The notes under the pieces were generated by a model that was given only the letters and a program-made list of their open reading frames with translations, did no database searches and was not told the origin of the DNA. DNA of 64,000 nucleotides from Rugalucina vietnamica (taxonomy: Eukaryota > Mollusca > Bivalvia > Lucinida > Lucinidae): assembly GCA_964017185.1 (NCBI GenBank), contig OZ024871.1, positions 58,021,226-58,085,225 of the forward strand, in the 5' to 3' direction. The translations under genes and the position numbers were made by a program. Shown here in pieces: positions 34,907-46,482 of this stretch. Numbering within the stretch: the first letter of the stretch is position 1; the number at the start of each line of letters is the position of its first letter.

Positions 34907-36582
34907 ATGGCAAATACTTTTAATGACTTCTTCGTAAATGTAGCAGAGAATATAAAAGAACCCATTGACCCCTCTAATCATGATAAACTTCAGGAATATT
35001 GCAAAGAAAAAAATCCTGAAAATGTTTTCTTTGATATGCCGCTAACAAATACAGATAAAGTTCTTAAATATTTGAAGAATCTGGATGTAAGAAAATCTAC
35101 AGGAACTGATGACATTGGGCCAAGACTTTTGAAAATGGCAGCTCCTTTTATTGCTGAAAGCTTGACATTTATATGTAACTTAAGCATTAGAACAGAGTCT
35201 TTTCCAGAAAAATCGAAGGAAGCAAAAGTGAAACCATTACATAAAGGAGGACCAACAAATGATCTGAATAATTTCAGGCCTATTTCAATTTTACCAGTCC
35301 TTTCAAAGCTTTTCGAAAAACATGTACATGAATCATTATTAAGCTTTTTGGAACAATACAAACTGTTGTATAGTACACAATCATTCCTGTGAGACAGCTT
35401 TGTTATATATGCTGATAAATGGCTAAAAGTTTTGGATAGGGGTGAATTAGTTGGAGTAGTGTTGGTAGATTTTCGTAAAGCCTTTGATCTAGTAGATCAT
35501 GAAATTTTATTAAAAAAATTGAAATATTATAAGCTAAATGAAATTTGCCTAAACTGGTTTAGGTCATATCTCTCTCATAGGACTCAAAAGGTATATTTTA
35601 GGGATACATTCTCCGCCCAAAAAACTGTTAAATGTGGAGTGCCTCAAGGGTACATTTTAGGGCCGCTTTTGTTCCTCCTTTTTATAAATGATCTTCCTTT
35701 ATATACTAAAGCAATGACTGATCTTTATGCTGATGATACAACACTTTACGAAATTAGTAAGTCAAAGGAAGAGATAGAAAGAAAATTACAGAAAGCAAAG
35801 CAAACACAGAAGTAGCAAATGCATTGTGGTGTAAACAAAATGGGATGGTCATTAACACTGACAAAACAAAAGCAATGTTAATAACTACAAGGCAAAGAAG
35901 AAGCAGACTTGATGGCAGTCTTCAATTATCACTTAACAATGTCTAATTAGTAACTGTTCAGAAAGAAAAGGTTTTGGGTGTAGAAATTGATAACAATCTC
36001 TTATGGAGGGACCATGTACGAAAAGTTACTCGAAAAATGTCAACAAATATTTGGCTACTTTCCAAAATTAAGATCAATTTATCAATGGAACATAGGTTGA
36101 TGTATTATAGAAGTTGCATACAACCTCATCTAGACTATGCAAATATTGTATGGGGTAGCACATCTAAAGCAAATTTAATGCAAATAGAAAAATTGCAAAG
36201 GAGAGCATGTAGGACAATCCTTGACTTTAATGTCGATAACATATATCAGTCAATGAATGATCTGAAAATTATGTCAATGACTGAAAGAGTATTTTTCAGA
36301 AAAGCAAAGTTTATGTACAAAGTTTCAAACAATTTAACTCCTGAATATATAATGGAAATGTTCAGCAAAAGGCAAGGTCCTGACAATATCCAAGATTCTT
36401 ACGTTTTACGATCCATGACTGTGGACAACTTTTTGCTACCTAAACCAAATACTGAACTATTAAAAGGTAGTTTGGCATTTTCAGGTCCAGTTATTTGGAG
36501 TTATCTCGAAACCAATGTAAAGAATGCTCCCTCTATCACCTCATTTCATTCCAGATGTATTAAGTGGATGAAGGCTACCTAA
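34907..36582 (+). pseudogene. LINE ORF2, reverse-transcriptase part, three fragments
   Basis: Fragment one (34907-35392) covers MANTFNDFFVNVAENI through VKPLHKGG and NNFRPISILPVLSKLFEK. Fragment two (35432-35815) has [18 protein letters not shown] (block A), [20 protein letters not shown] (block B) and LYADDTTLY (block C). Fragment three (35974-36582) has the thumb and C-terminal region with LDYANIVWGS. Stops and shifts separate them at about 35390, 35815 and 35945. Block order and the YADD core are intact, so the identification as CR1-like is secure although the copy is dead. Confidence 0.92.
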
Positions 36583-36601
36583 TAATGCATTATTTTGTGT
36601 A

Positions 36602-36735
36602 TTTATTCATTCATTTATTCTGTACCTATGTTTCAATAATTTTATTTTCCTTTTTATATTCATTCATTCATTCACTCATTCATTCATTCAACATTTATTC
36701 ATTCATTCATTCATTTGTAAATTTATTTATTCATT
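36602..36735 (+). repeat. ATTC/CATT microsatellite at the LINE 3' end
   Basis: Imperfect four-base repeat (TTCATTCATTC...). It is consistent with the simple 3' tails of CR1-group elements. Confidence 0.85.
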
Positions 36736-37493
36736 CATTGTACATTGTGTATTCATTCAATCTTATCATTAGGCGAGACGCTAGATTCTGTATCTACCGT
36801 ATTTAACGAAATTGCACAACACCCTCCACATACTTTGTTTGCAGTATGCAATTGGTCCATTGGTCATCCTAGATGAGTTCTAGGCACGTTGTCGCCCCGG
36901 TACCAACAAAGTAGCGAAACCTACTATGCTCCACCCACTTTAATCATGCAACAACACTAATTATATCACGTACTAGAACAATTTAACGGACATGCTTTAT
37001 GATCTTTAAAAGTTGAAATTAGACATTATACGGTGTTACAAACGTTACTTCTACATCTATGGCGGGAAAATAGGAGTTTGGGTTCAAAAACGTTTTTGTT
37101 TTTGGCATTTCTTTCTTCATATTCCAAAAATGATAGGTCCTTTCTTACTGACCAATAGTTCAATTTGGCTATTACACAAAATCATATATTTATATTAAAT
37201 ATTTAATTTATTTTATCTAAATAATTTAACATTTCCTAAGGGTACCGCCGTATGCCGTAACATTTGAAAAAGTAGGTGTTTCAAAAAAAATATCAAAATG
37301 AATAACTGTTAATATGTTTGTGTAAATTATTTAGTTCTATTTTACACACCCTATGATAAATACATGTTTAGTGTGCTAAAATACACAGTCTGTGACTTGC
37401 AAGCATGCTCATGGTAACGTATGTAACACCTTAATGTTCAAACATGGGTAGATTTCATTTTGGTGATTATAAATGTATATATAGTGAGCCGCT

Positions 37494-37724
37494 TCATGCG
37501 AAAACCAGATTCTTCCTATATGAAAACAAAGATGCAGTTACTGCACAGCTGATCAGCACACTTGTTTACTCTGCACAGATAATTCAAACTTCTTAAATCC
37601 GAAATTTCAAGCGACTAAATTCTGTGACTGTGTAGAAGGAATATTGTCGGAAGAGGAGGTTTCGCGCGCGGCTCACGTGAAAGTGGTCTCACATAATTAT
37701 CTGCAAAGGTTTTCGCATAGAACA
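37494..37724. mobile_element. MITE family with TCATGNGAAAACC ends, copy 1
   Basis: TTCATGCGAAAACCAGATTC at the left and its weaker complement (GGTTTTCGCATAGA) at the right. The interior CTGATCAGC and CGAAATTTCAAGC is shared with the copy at 52972-53186. Confidence 0.6.
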
Positions 37725-37729
37725 CAGTA

Positions 37730-39155
37730 AGGTGTTTGGAATATGTTGACCCACTGGTGACTTGTCAGTATGCTCATGGTAACGTATGTAACGCCTTTTT
37801 CATATAGGGCACTGTAAGGTATATATTATGAGTTGATGACCCCGCGTTAATTGCGAGTTTCTGTTGTTCCACCTCTTCGGTGCCATGTTGTGTGCTTGAA
37901 CAAGATCCACGATTTAATGACTTAGAAAGACAAAGACTTCGCAAATATCACAATGACAGTCGCATCCAACTAGATGCGGATATTATCCTCAAACTCTGGA
38001 TCCATTTATTTTATACTATATGTGGTATTCCTTACAGCAATTTGACGTAGTGTTTGAACCTGTAGAGTAAATCCATCAGATCGGATGAACGAGAAAGGAC
38101 ATCATCTAGCCCTGCGACACCAGTTCCCCGGGAGTGGCAAAATCCAATGTAAAGCAGTAATAACACAAAATGCGAATTTCTTGAGGGCCCTCGGTGTGAA
38201 ATCCGAAAATAGAACAGGATGTGCAAACAACGTGTATGCATTTTTACAGATAACGAAAATGCTTTCTTGCCAGGGATGACGTAACTGCACTTTAGACAAT
38301 GAAGACACAGATACGCGAATTTTCATAATAACCACGATGCTTCTGACGGTACAATCATCTGAATCAGATGTCTTGGTTTTATGCTGCTGTCTATTCTAGC
38401 CAAATGATTGCAATACATTATGGTTCCACGCTGGAAATCCTGAAAAAGCACGATACTAGCAGTCTGTCGTTTTGAGCAAGCCTTGATGTCCTGGTGAGAC
38501 TCTCGACCATTCTATATCTTCAAGAAAATAGAAGTTATGACTAAACAATAAGGCAGTTTAGGTGAGACTCCACACAATGGCATTGATAAAACAAAAGCTT
38601 GGAATGTTGCTGAGAAAAGCGATCAATCACAAACTACCTTGTGCAAACAGACGATAACACTCCCCACAGCACAAATGAAGGTGTACGAAAAACCATTTGC
38701 CGATTCTGTTCATCTGCTGGGCAATCTGGTTCAAGTGTAAATAGTGTCCGTCACTTGTTCTGTTGCCATTAGTGCTACACAAATGAAAGTGTACCACCAA
38801 AGCATGATCGTTTGGTGACACATTTATAACATGAAACTTCAAAAACATGTTTTCAGCCTTAGCAGAAACGCTCAACCATATCAGCCTAAGCAGAATCCCT
38901 CAGAAGGTTGGTCGGGTGGGAATATGGGCCCCTCTCACCGGGTCCTTAAGAAATAGATGGGCTTCTTTTGCCTCCAGGCATAGCTTATACGCTACTTACT
39001 GACCATCTTATGAATGGTTAACCGCTCAGGTCTGAGCCTGACCAGGAAAAGTGTTTTAAAATCAAACCATCCGTAGTGGCTTACTTGGGTGGTTATATCT
39101 AAAGCATTGTTCGGGTGTCATGGCATCCGATTTTCGGGCAAAAGTCCCATAAAAT
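37730..39155. other. Interior of the 8.9-kb element, no supported gene
   Basis: Contains an ATG-less open frame at about 37830-38050 reading LEQDPRFNDLERQRLRKYHN and further; it resembles real protein in composition but matches no family I know. The rest shows nothing recognisable. Confidence 0.3.
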
Positions 39156-39584
39156 GAGCGCCGTCACGCAGAAAGGGGGCTTAACGTAATTTGTGACGTT
39201 ACGAGAAATTGACGTCGCAAGTTGACGTTAATTAGCGCGACGTTAGAACTGTCAAAACACGTGTTGCTTATTCTTTCATTCCGGATCCTATCCCTACGAC
39301 CTGTTATTTTGCGTGCGTTTGTTGTCGATTTATCTCACAAAGAGTCCCTCATATTCCTAGATACCGGAAACAAATTTTTGTTTACCTTAACTTCAGATAA
39401 ACAAACAAACAACATATGCGAAAAGTAGCCGTAAAATACAACTTCTCGTTGATTACTGTCAATGATTCATCAGTAACATGTCTTAAAAAAGAAAAGAAAA
39501 GAAACATTCAAGAGGAAAACAAATAGATCTTTTTTTATATATTGATACTTATTTACAAAGTATAATTTTATTATGTTACTGTTG

Positions 39585-40095
39585 ATACAGTTAATAGACA
39601 TAATTGTTCGTCACTTTTGAAAATTCCATAGACTTTAATGTATTTTCACATTTACAATAAGAATTATCCTGCCTCTTCTGGTCGACACATTTTTATGATT
39701 TTGGTGTCATCGGAACGTTAAATAAAGAAAGCAATTAATAAAGGTCATTTTGTGAAGTTTCGACTTTACGATTTTGAAATACAAGAGTTTTAAGTTTAAC
39801 TAAATTTTGAAAAAGTCACTTTCCCATTAATGGTGACGTTGCCCAAAAAAAAATGCTCAAAAATTATCGCGACTTTTTAAAAAAAAAAATTGTTGCTTGA
39901 AAACGCATGCATGGAATTAAATGAAAAAAAAAAAAATATTTATTGCGTTATTCATTTACCTTTCAAATGACACCAAAAACAATAAAATATGTTGACTAGG
40001 AGAAGCAGGATAATTTTTCTTGCAAACATGAAAATACATTGAAGTCTATGGAGTTTTCCAAATGTGACGAACAATATGTCTTTTGACTGTATACA
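39585..40095. mobile_element. Hairpin (foldback) element, copy 1
   Basis: Arms of about 200 bases: ATTGTTCGTCAC, CATAGACTT, AATTATCCTGC and TTTTGGTGTCAT occur in order from 39602 and in reverse complement from 39966 to 40080. A relative lies at 42690-43175. Confidence 0.75.
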
Positions 40096-41650
40096 TGAAA
40101 AATAAAACCCGATTATGTAAATGTTCCGATTTTTTTTTTTTTTCCGAATCACATGGCCTTGTCGTGAAAGTGAAATTCGGGACTTTTACATGTTATTAAC
40201 ATAGCCATAAAATCATAAGATCGTTAATGAAATAATTTTATTTCCTACACTGCAATCGATCGGCGTTGAAGTACATACATGTATGCGCGTGTTTTTGCGA
40301 CTCATCAAACTGCATGTAGTTGCAACAAAGACATACTTGGACCAAATTGAAACATTTACAGACGAGAGAAATTTTCATAAAGAATCTATCTCAAATGCAA
40401 AAAAAAACATCAATGGTGCGCGCAACATCTAACCCGGACTCCATGAAGCAAATGTTAATGATTTGAGTATGCATTGCGTTTTTGATTATTCCCAGATGTT
40501 TTCAGTCCCATATTTTGCCCGGCAAATAGACCGCTTATACTTCATCACCCCTAGGAAAGTCCAGTCATGGTACATGTAATTCTTCCATTCCTCTTCATAC
40601 CTTCTATCTTCTTAACGGAGACTCGACTATCAGTAAATACGGTAGTATTCCATGTCATGCCCAAAAAGTTTCATTTGTCTTTCACAAGGAATAATCAGAA
40701 GAAACGTCACACGGTGAAGAATACACAGCTTTTACCCTGAAAATGCCGCTGGTCAAAATACTTTGATTCAAAGGACCGAATACCGAAATTGAACTCCCTT
40801 TTATGACCCCCAGGTCATACTAAATACATAAATTTTGTGATGCGTGTTTCGGTCTCATAAGCCTAAGCTACATGCGAAGCGATACGCACTGTCTCGGTTG
40901 AGCATATACAGGGCGTGAATGGGACGCATATTTCAATCATATATTCAAGTGTCAAAGGAACTTCTAAATATCACCACTCCATATTTACCTCTACACCTGG
41001 GTTTGTATTTGCAAAAGGAAGAAGAATGAATTGTTTCATTTGAACCCAAATTGATGTTTTTTGTGTATTTTTTTTCTAAAATGACACGTGTTCTTAATGA
41101 TGTTGGATGGAGTGCCGATTGAGCGCTATATTTATTCAAACATGTGCGACCTTTCTGCATTGAGGATAGATCAGCTGGCTAACTGTCACTCCTGCAATTG
41201 GAGCGGTTTAACGGAATACCGATGAAAATATTCCGTCTACAAGTTGAGTACAAAGACATAATACGCCCTCCATCCTATATATAATAATGGTTACTTTTGT
41301 TGACACATATTGCAATATATCCACACTGTGCAATCGGCGCCAAAATATCTTTGAACAGAGACAAGCTAGATCCTTGCATACATTTTGTACCTTGTTCTCA
41401 TACATTGGTATGTTGTTTTCGTACATTTGTATATTGTCGGAAAGGATACATAACGAACTTTAATAAATTTTCCTTGTTAAAAGGAACGCTTGGCTAGTCT
41501 GTATATACCATTATTTGTCCATGTGTTGTGGTTTTTCATTGGTTTGTGGAGTTTTTCGGTAACTCGATGGATCGCATCGGTCATGAACACTTCCTCACTA
41601 CGGTGGATTTCAAGCTTTCGTACTTGGTCGGACCTATGACAAAGTTCCGG

Positions 41651-42421
41651 GTTTTAGCCCCAGGGGGGTACTCTGAAATTTTCTGTATACATAGGCGAGG
41701 CTGACTTTTTTGGGGTCAAACTTTTGAATTTCCGTTTTTTTTTTTGTTTTTTTTTTTGGGGGGGGGGGGGTTTTCAGAAAAACAAGTTATTTTTTAGGGT
41801 AGTGACCTTTTTATGGATATTTTTTGGGGTCATGCCTTTTCTAAATTATTTTTTGGGGTCATCTATAATTCTAAGTAATTTTTTGGGTTTTGCACATTTC
41901 TTGGGAAATCTCTTTATTTCTATAAAGATAAGAGTGGCGTACACTTATGTCTTACAAGGCCTTAAGATTCAATTTTGTTTGCGACCATGCCTTATGACTG
42001 GTCTCAGTGAAATTTTGGAAGCTTGATCATGATGATGTTGTAAATGGAATGACTTACACTTTGAGAATAAATAAAATCTTTAAATTTTATCCAACTTGGT
42101 ATTTACTTCCTAGTTCCTACATATACTAACTGTATTGTGACGTGTTCTGTTGGTTGGTTGATTTGGGATTTAACGTCCCACCAACAGCTTAGATCATATG
42201 GATGTGATAAAATTTCATCAATAGGCATAAAAAAGATGAATACATGTAATTTTTTGGGGTAAGCTAAAAGTTCAAGTATTTTTTGGGTATGCCTGATAGG
42301 ACTGGTATTTTTTGGGGGGTGGTCAGCAAATCTCAGTATTTTTTGGGGTTTGGGGGTAGAAGCTGGGGCCTCGCCTATGTATCCACAAAAAATGAGAGTA
42401 CCCCCCCCCTGGGGTTTTAGC
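41651..42421. mobile_element. Non-autonomous DNA transposon, 755 bp, perfect 8-bp target duplication
   Basis: The element is 41659-42413, flanked by GTTTTAGC at 41651-41658 and 42414-42421. The inverted ends of about 45 bases begin CCCAGGGGGGTACTCT and include ATACATAGGCGAGGC. Inside are at least eight copies of TATTTTTTGGGG(T), all on the same strand. An 8-bp duplication is compatible with hAT, P or related superfamilies; the end sequence does not decide it. Confidence 0.9.
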
Positions 42422-42689
42422 ATTATCCGTCTAGAACGCCAGCTGATCCAAGTACGTCATTCTTCCCACAAGTCCTCATAAAAACGGCGGAGAGCAAGTC
42501 TGGTTTCCGCCTTCAATTGCTTTATTATACAAGAAGTGTAGCAAAACATTGTGACTGGATCCAGGCCCCTGGATGTGAAAGGGAAACCCCACAGATTGAA
42601 GGAAAACCCCCACAGATTGAGGAGAAATCCTCATTCCGTTTCAATTGCTTGACGCTGTCGCGCCAAGCAAAAAGGTACAGAAAGTGGAC

Positions 42690-43175
42690 AGAAGTAGTCG
42701 CCACTTTTGAACACTCCACAGACTTCACTGTATATTCACGTTTGCAAGAAAAATTATCCTGCCGTTCCTAGTCAAAATAGCTTAATGTTTTACTGTCATT
42801 TGAAAGTGATATGAATACAGCAATATAAAAATGGTTCGTTGATGAAGATTCGAAATTGCATATTGCATGTAGAGCTAACTATTTAAAGTTCAGGAAATTA
42901 AAAAAAATGTCACATTTCCATTATCTTCAATGGTGACATTACCGAAAAATTGTCAAAAATAATCTCACATTTTTTAAACATTTTTCAACTTTAAAATGGG
43001 TGACTAAAATAAACTGAAAATATCTTTGTTTTTAGCTTTATTTAAGCTTTAAAATGACACCAAGAACATAACAATATCTTAACCAGGAGAGACAAGATAG
43101 TTGTTTCTAGTCAACATGAAAATACATGGAAGTCTATAGAAATATCAAAAATGTAACAAATACTTTTGACCACCA
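42690..43175. mobile_element. Hairpin (foldback) element, copy 2
   Basis: The same blocks as copy 1 (CCACAGACTT, AAATTATCCTGCC, then complement AAAATGACACCAAGAAC and ACATGAAAATACATGGAAGT) arranged as two facing arms. Copies 1 and 2 are diverged, so not very recent. Confidence 0.7.
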
Positions 43176-43485
43176 TCTATAGTAATAATACATATCGTTT
43201 GGTACCGGCTTTTAATAGCCAAAATGTATTGTTGTTACTTCCCCAAAAATAGAAGTATTTTTGTGACCTAACACATTACTGCTTGATTGATTCCTTAACC
43301 AATAGGCAAGCCTCATAAAAGTTAATTCATTTAATTTAAATAGCAATTAGAAGTTCAAAATCAATTCCAACAAAGCAATATAATTGAAACGCCACATTAA
43401 AAAATTATTTCATTACCACACTAACTTTGAATTTTAAAGCTAACATATAACACTCGCACACTAATCTAACAATTATGATGCAATT

Positions 43486-43676
43486 AGTCCGTGGTGCAGT
43501 GGTTAAGTCACTCACCTTGTAAACCAGGGGTCGCAGGTTCGATCCCGGGCTTCTCCGAAAACCTCCTCCCGGTTGAGCCTTCGGGTGCTCCCGCAACAAC
43601 AAACCCACAAAACAACCTCAAAAACAACCTCCTATAGTACAGGTCTCGCCCAGGAAAAAAAACAAAAAAAAAAAAC
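43486..43676 (+). mobile_element. tRNA-derived SINE
   Basis: The head (43486-43556) is tRNA-like, with an A-box-like TGGTGCAGTGG at 43492 and a B box GGTTCGATCCC at 43536-43546, the internal RNA polymerase III promoter of tRNA-type SINEs. An unrelated body follows (GGTTGAGCCTTCGGGTGCTC), then an A-rich tail with interspersed C (43650-43676). It is mobilised in trans by LINE proteins. It is not a functional tRNA gene: the acceptor ends do not pair convincingly. Confidence 0.82.
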
Positions 43677-44049
43677 GGACTTGTGCAAACAAAAAGATAA
43701 TCCACGACGTAACGTCGACGTTATTTAAGTTTATGATAATTCCGATTGGGGGTACCCTAACAAAATCGTCATTTTAACCACTTTCCCAACATGTCATAGG
43801 CAAAATATAGTAACCATTCGACTTTGTAATAATTCTGGCTTCATAATCAATGATAAACAAAATTTCGATAAAAATTACGTTAAGCCCCTTTTCTGCGTGA
43901 CGGCGCTCAAATGGAGTCAACATCTCAATATGACACTAGCTGTTGACTAGGCTGTTAAGCATCAACTCAAAATCAAACAAAACAACCGCATCAGGCAATG
44001 TCTGGAACATCAATGGTACTTATATCGAAGCAGTGCTCATGACCAAGGA

Positions 44050-44235
44050 CTGAACAATTTTTGTTCCGTTTAACGTCCCTGTCAATATTATTTCAGCTCA
44101 TATGAGACAGGCTTACCGGTAGGTGGGGTGAAAACGGGAGAATCCCGAGAAAAACAAAAACACCACCTGGCACACGCGCAAGCAGAACTTGGCTTGTCTC
44201 ACATGTGCCCCAAACCCAGACAAAGTGAACTATCA
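44050..44235 (+). repeat. Dispersed repeat with TTTAACGTCCC start, copy 1
   Basis: Shares TTATTTCAGCTCATATGAGAC, CACCTGGCACAC, GCAAGCAGAACTTGGCTTGT and CTCACATGTG with the sequence at 63868-64000. Shorter relatives of the TTTAACGTCCC part occur at 42165 and 51755. Possibly a SINE family; no polymerase III box was identified. Confidence 0.7.
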
Positions 44236-45119
44236 TGCGCAGAGTTGTGCTTTTGTATGGCCGGCGAGTCATTTCATAATCCGAAAATCGGAAAACGGTC
44301 TTAAGGTGACGATTATTATATCTTATTACTATTTGTTTTCCTTAGGTTTTAACACCTAAAATTTTAAGTGAAAACTGTGTTACATACGTTACCATTAAAT
44401 CGCCCGTCACTCGCATTGATATTTGCTTACTTATATTGGCAAGCTTTGTGAAAGGTTACTAAGAAATAGTGACCGACGGTGTTAATAATGTCATTTCATA
44501 ACACTGGATACAAACAATGGTGTAAAACATGCTTTGGGATTTTGTGGTTTGGGTGTGCGAGCTTTAAGTTCTCTGAAAACCAGATTACACTATTGAATAT
44601 TTGCTATATCTTATATAATTCCTAAATTAATTATTAGTGCTAAATCATAATTACATACAGCGATGAGCATTTTATCGGCATTAAAATCATTTAAACTGAT
44701 TTTTTATATTTAATAATGATGTGTTACATACGTTACCATATTTATCAATCAAAAGTACACATTTCTGGCAAAGCAGTGAGCATTCAATTTAAAGAATGCA
44801 TATATGTTATTGATCTACAACAAGATGATTGTATATTTTTTCTTCTTTGCTTCAAACTTGTCTGTTCATAGTTGACTTTGAACACTTTATCCTTTCATAA
44901 TCTGAAGTGAGTTACTTTGGACTATATGCAATAACTTTCGACTAAGGAATGGCATGATGATTATTTTTTTCAGCTTTGTAAAAGAAAAGGAATAAGTGTC
45001 TCTTAGACCGGTGTATCTAAAATATAAATGTGCAAAGAAAAGTATATTAAAATAGCTTACTGTTCTGTAATTAAACTATGAACAGTCTGTTTTGAAAATG
45101 TAACATACGTAACACCATC

Positions 45120-45735
45120 GATGCATATGTGTGATTAAAAGTATCAACACATGTGCCAGTAACATTCTTTCATCAGATGACATTAATATATTTAGGTTTG
45201 GAATTCATTTTAGAGATTCATAGTGCATTTTTCAAACTTAGAGTATATTTCTGTTTTGAATGGGTAACATACGACATGCGTAACGGCTTCTGGAGGGCAA
45301 ATGCACAATACCATTGGGGGACAACGTGCATAGAAAATCTTTATATTAATCAACAAAGCCACCCGTAGTGTATTAAAAGTGAAATTAGCAAAGAGAAATA
45401 TATTAAAAAAGCTTACTGTTCTGTAATTAACATTTACACAGACTGTTTTTAGAATGTAACATAAGTAACACCATCGATGCATGAAAATGATTAAATATGT
45501 CAATATATGTGCCCGTAACATTCTTTCATCAGATGATATTGATACATCTAGGTTTAGAATTTAGATTAGAGATTCATAGTGTATTTTACAAACTTAGAGC
45601 ACATTTCTGGTTTGAATGGGTAACATATGTAACGGCTTCTGGAGGACAAATGCACCATATCACAGGGCGACAACGTGCCTAGAAGCTCTTTATATTGATC
45701 AAAGAAGCCACTCATAGTATCAAACCTAGTATGTG
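45120..45735. repeat. Tandem duplication, period about 356 bp, at the right end of the 8.9-kb element
   Basis: CATCAGATGA(C/T)ATT, AGAGATTCATAGTG and GTAACGGCTTCTGGAGG occur twice (about 45172 and 45528). Each unit carries GTAACATA-type motifs. Confidence 0.75.
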
Positions 45736-46482
45736 GAGGGTGTTGTGCGAAACGAAAAATTTCCCTGCCCACCGTCTCCTCTACATTGTTGTGTCTCATT
45801 AATTAATTGATTCATTTCATTTATATGCTTGTTCTTTTGTTAACTTTTACTTTCATTTGACAATTGTTTCAATTGTTTGTGTGAATGTGTGGAGTGAGGT
45901 GTCAGTGTATGGAGAGAATATCTATTGTTAATATTTGTAAATATTTGAGGGCCGCAAGGGAGATTAGTTTTGTACTAATTGTGTTACCCTCGCGAAATAA
46001 AGTCTTTATTATTATTATGAAATGGTCGCCACTTTGTCACGTAACTGTCATATTAGGAAATCACACGAGAGCTAGGGAATTATGGGTAAAATGGCGGCCT
46101 CCATTGGCGTGTTTACTATCAAAATTACAGCCCAAACAGACATCTATGGTGGAGTTGTGGGGTCCCAAACAAGGGTACCCCTGTTCAGCAGGATAAGGGT
46201 CAAGTAATCGATACAATTAACTAATTTGGGGACAATAGTTTATTTGTTGTTTAATGGCCAACATTTTGTTTCCAGTCATGTTAGGAAAGAGGCACCACTT
46301 TTGTGTATTAATCAGTACTATGGATCCCCTCCAACGCATCGTTCATATATTCCAGTATCTTCCATACTTGAACGATACAAGGTATCAGCCAGGACGCTGC
46401 AAAAGGGAGCATATAGTATAGAAGGTTAAAGTGTCTTGTTAAAGGCCACATCCTTGAGCTAAAGGAACAGGAGCACTGCATA

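Larger units (their letters stand above)
30480..36760 (+). mobile_element. Decayed CR1-like LINE, split by a later repeat insertion
   Basis: ORF1 relic at 30504-31618, ORF2 endonuclease relic at 31797-32606, then an inserted repeat (32663-34869), the reverse transcriptase at 34907-36582, and a 3' CATT/TTCA microsatellite (36602-36735). The esterase-type ORF1 with a zinc knuckle and the reverse-transcriptase C-terminus with LDYANIVWG followed by QIEKLQRRACR are typical of the CR1/L2 group. Frameshifts and stops occur throughout, so the copy is dead and older than the LINE at 6.4-11.3 kb. The left boundary is not defined by a target duplication. Confidence 0.88.
39152..43912. mobile_element. 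Putative 4.75-kb DNA element with GAGCGCCGTCACGCAG ends and AAAT duplication
   Basis: The left end GAGCGCCGTCACGCAGAAA at 39156 is complementary to the right end closing at 43908, over about 38 bases with two or so mismatches. AAAT flanks both sides (39152-39155 and 43909-43912), a possible 4-bp target duplication. Just inside, the left end has four GACGT(T/C) motifs and the right end has related ACGTCGACGTTA near 43710. It carries three kinds of nested insertion but no recognised transposase. Confidence 0.72.
36814..45748. mobile_element. Putative 8.9-kb DNA element with GCACAACACCCTCCACATAC ends
   Basis: GCACAACACCCTCCACATAC followed by T at 36814 is exactly complementary to the sequence ending at 45748. 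Both ends carry copies of a near-palindromic motif GGTAACGTATGTAAC and its complement: 37415 and 37775 on the left; about 44391, 44721, 45100, 45255, 45455 and 45613 on the right. Such subterminal motif arrays are typical of transposase-binding regions. No transposase was recognised. The middle is occupied by later insertions (39156-43908). No target duplication is visible, so the pairing of these ends as one element is inference. Confidence 0.6.

Noticed and set aside
43486-43556. A functional tRNA gene
   Set aside because: A and B boxes are present, but the acceptor stem does not pair well and a SINE body and A-rich tail follow.
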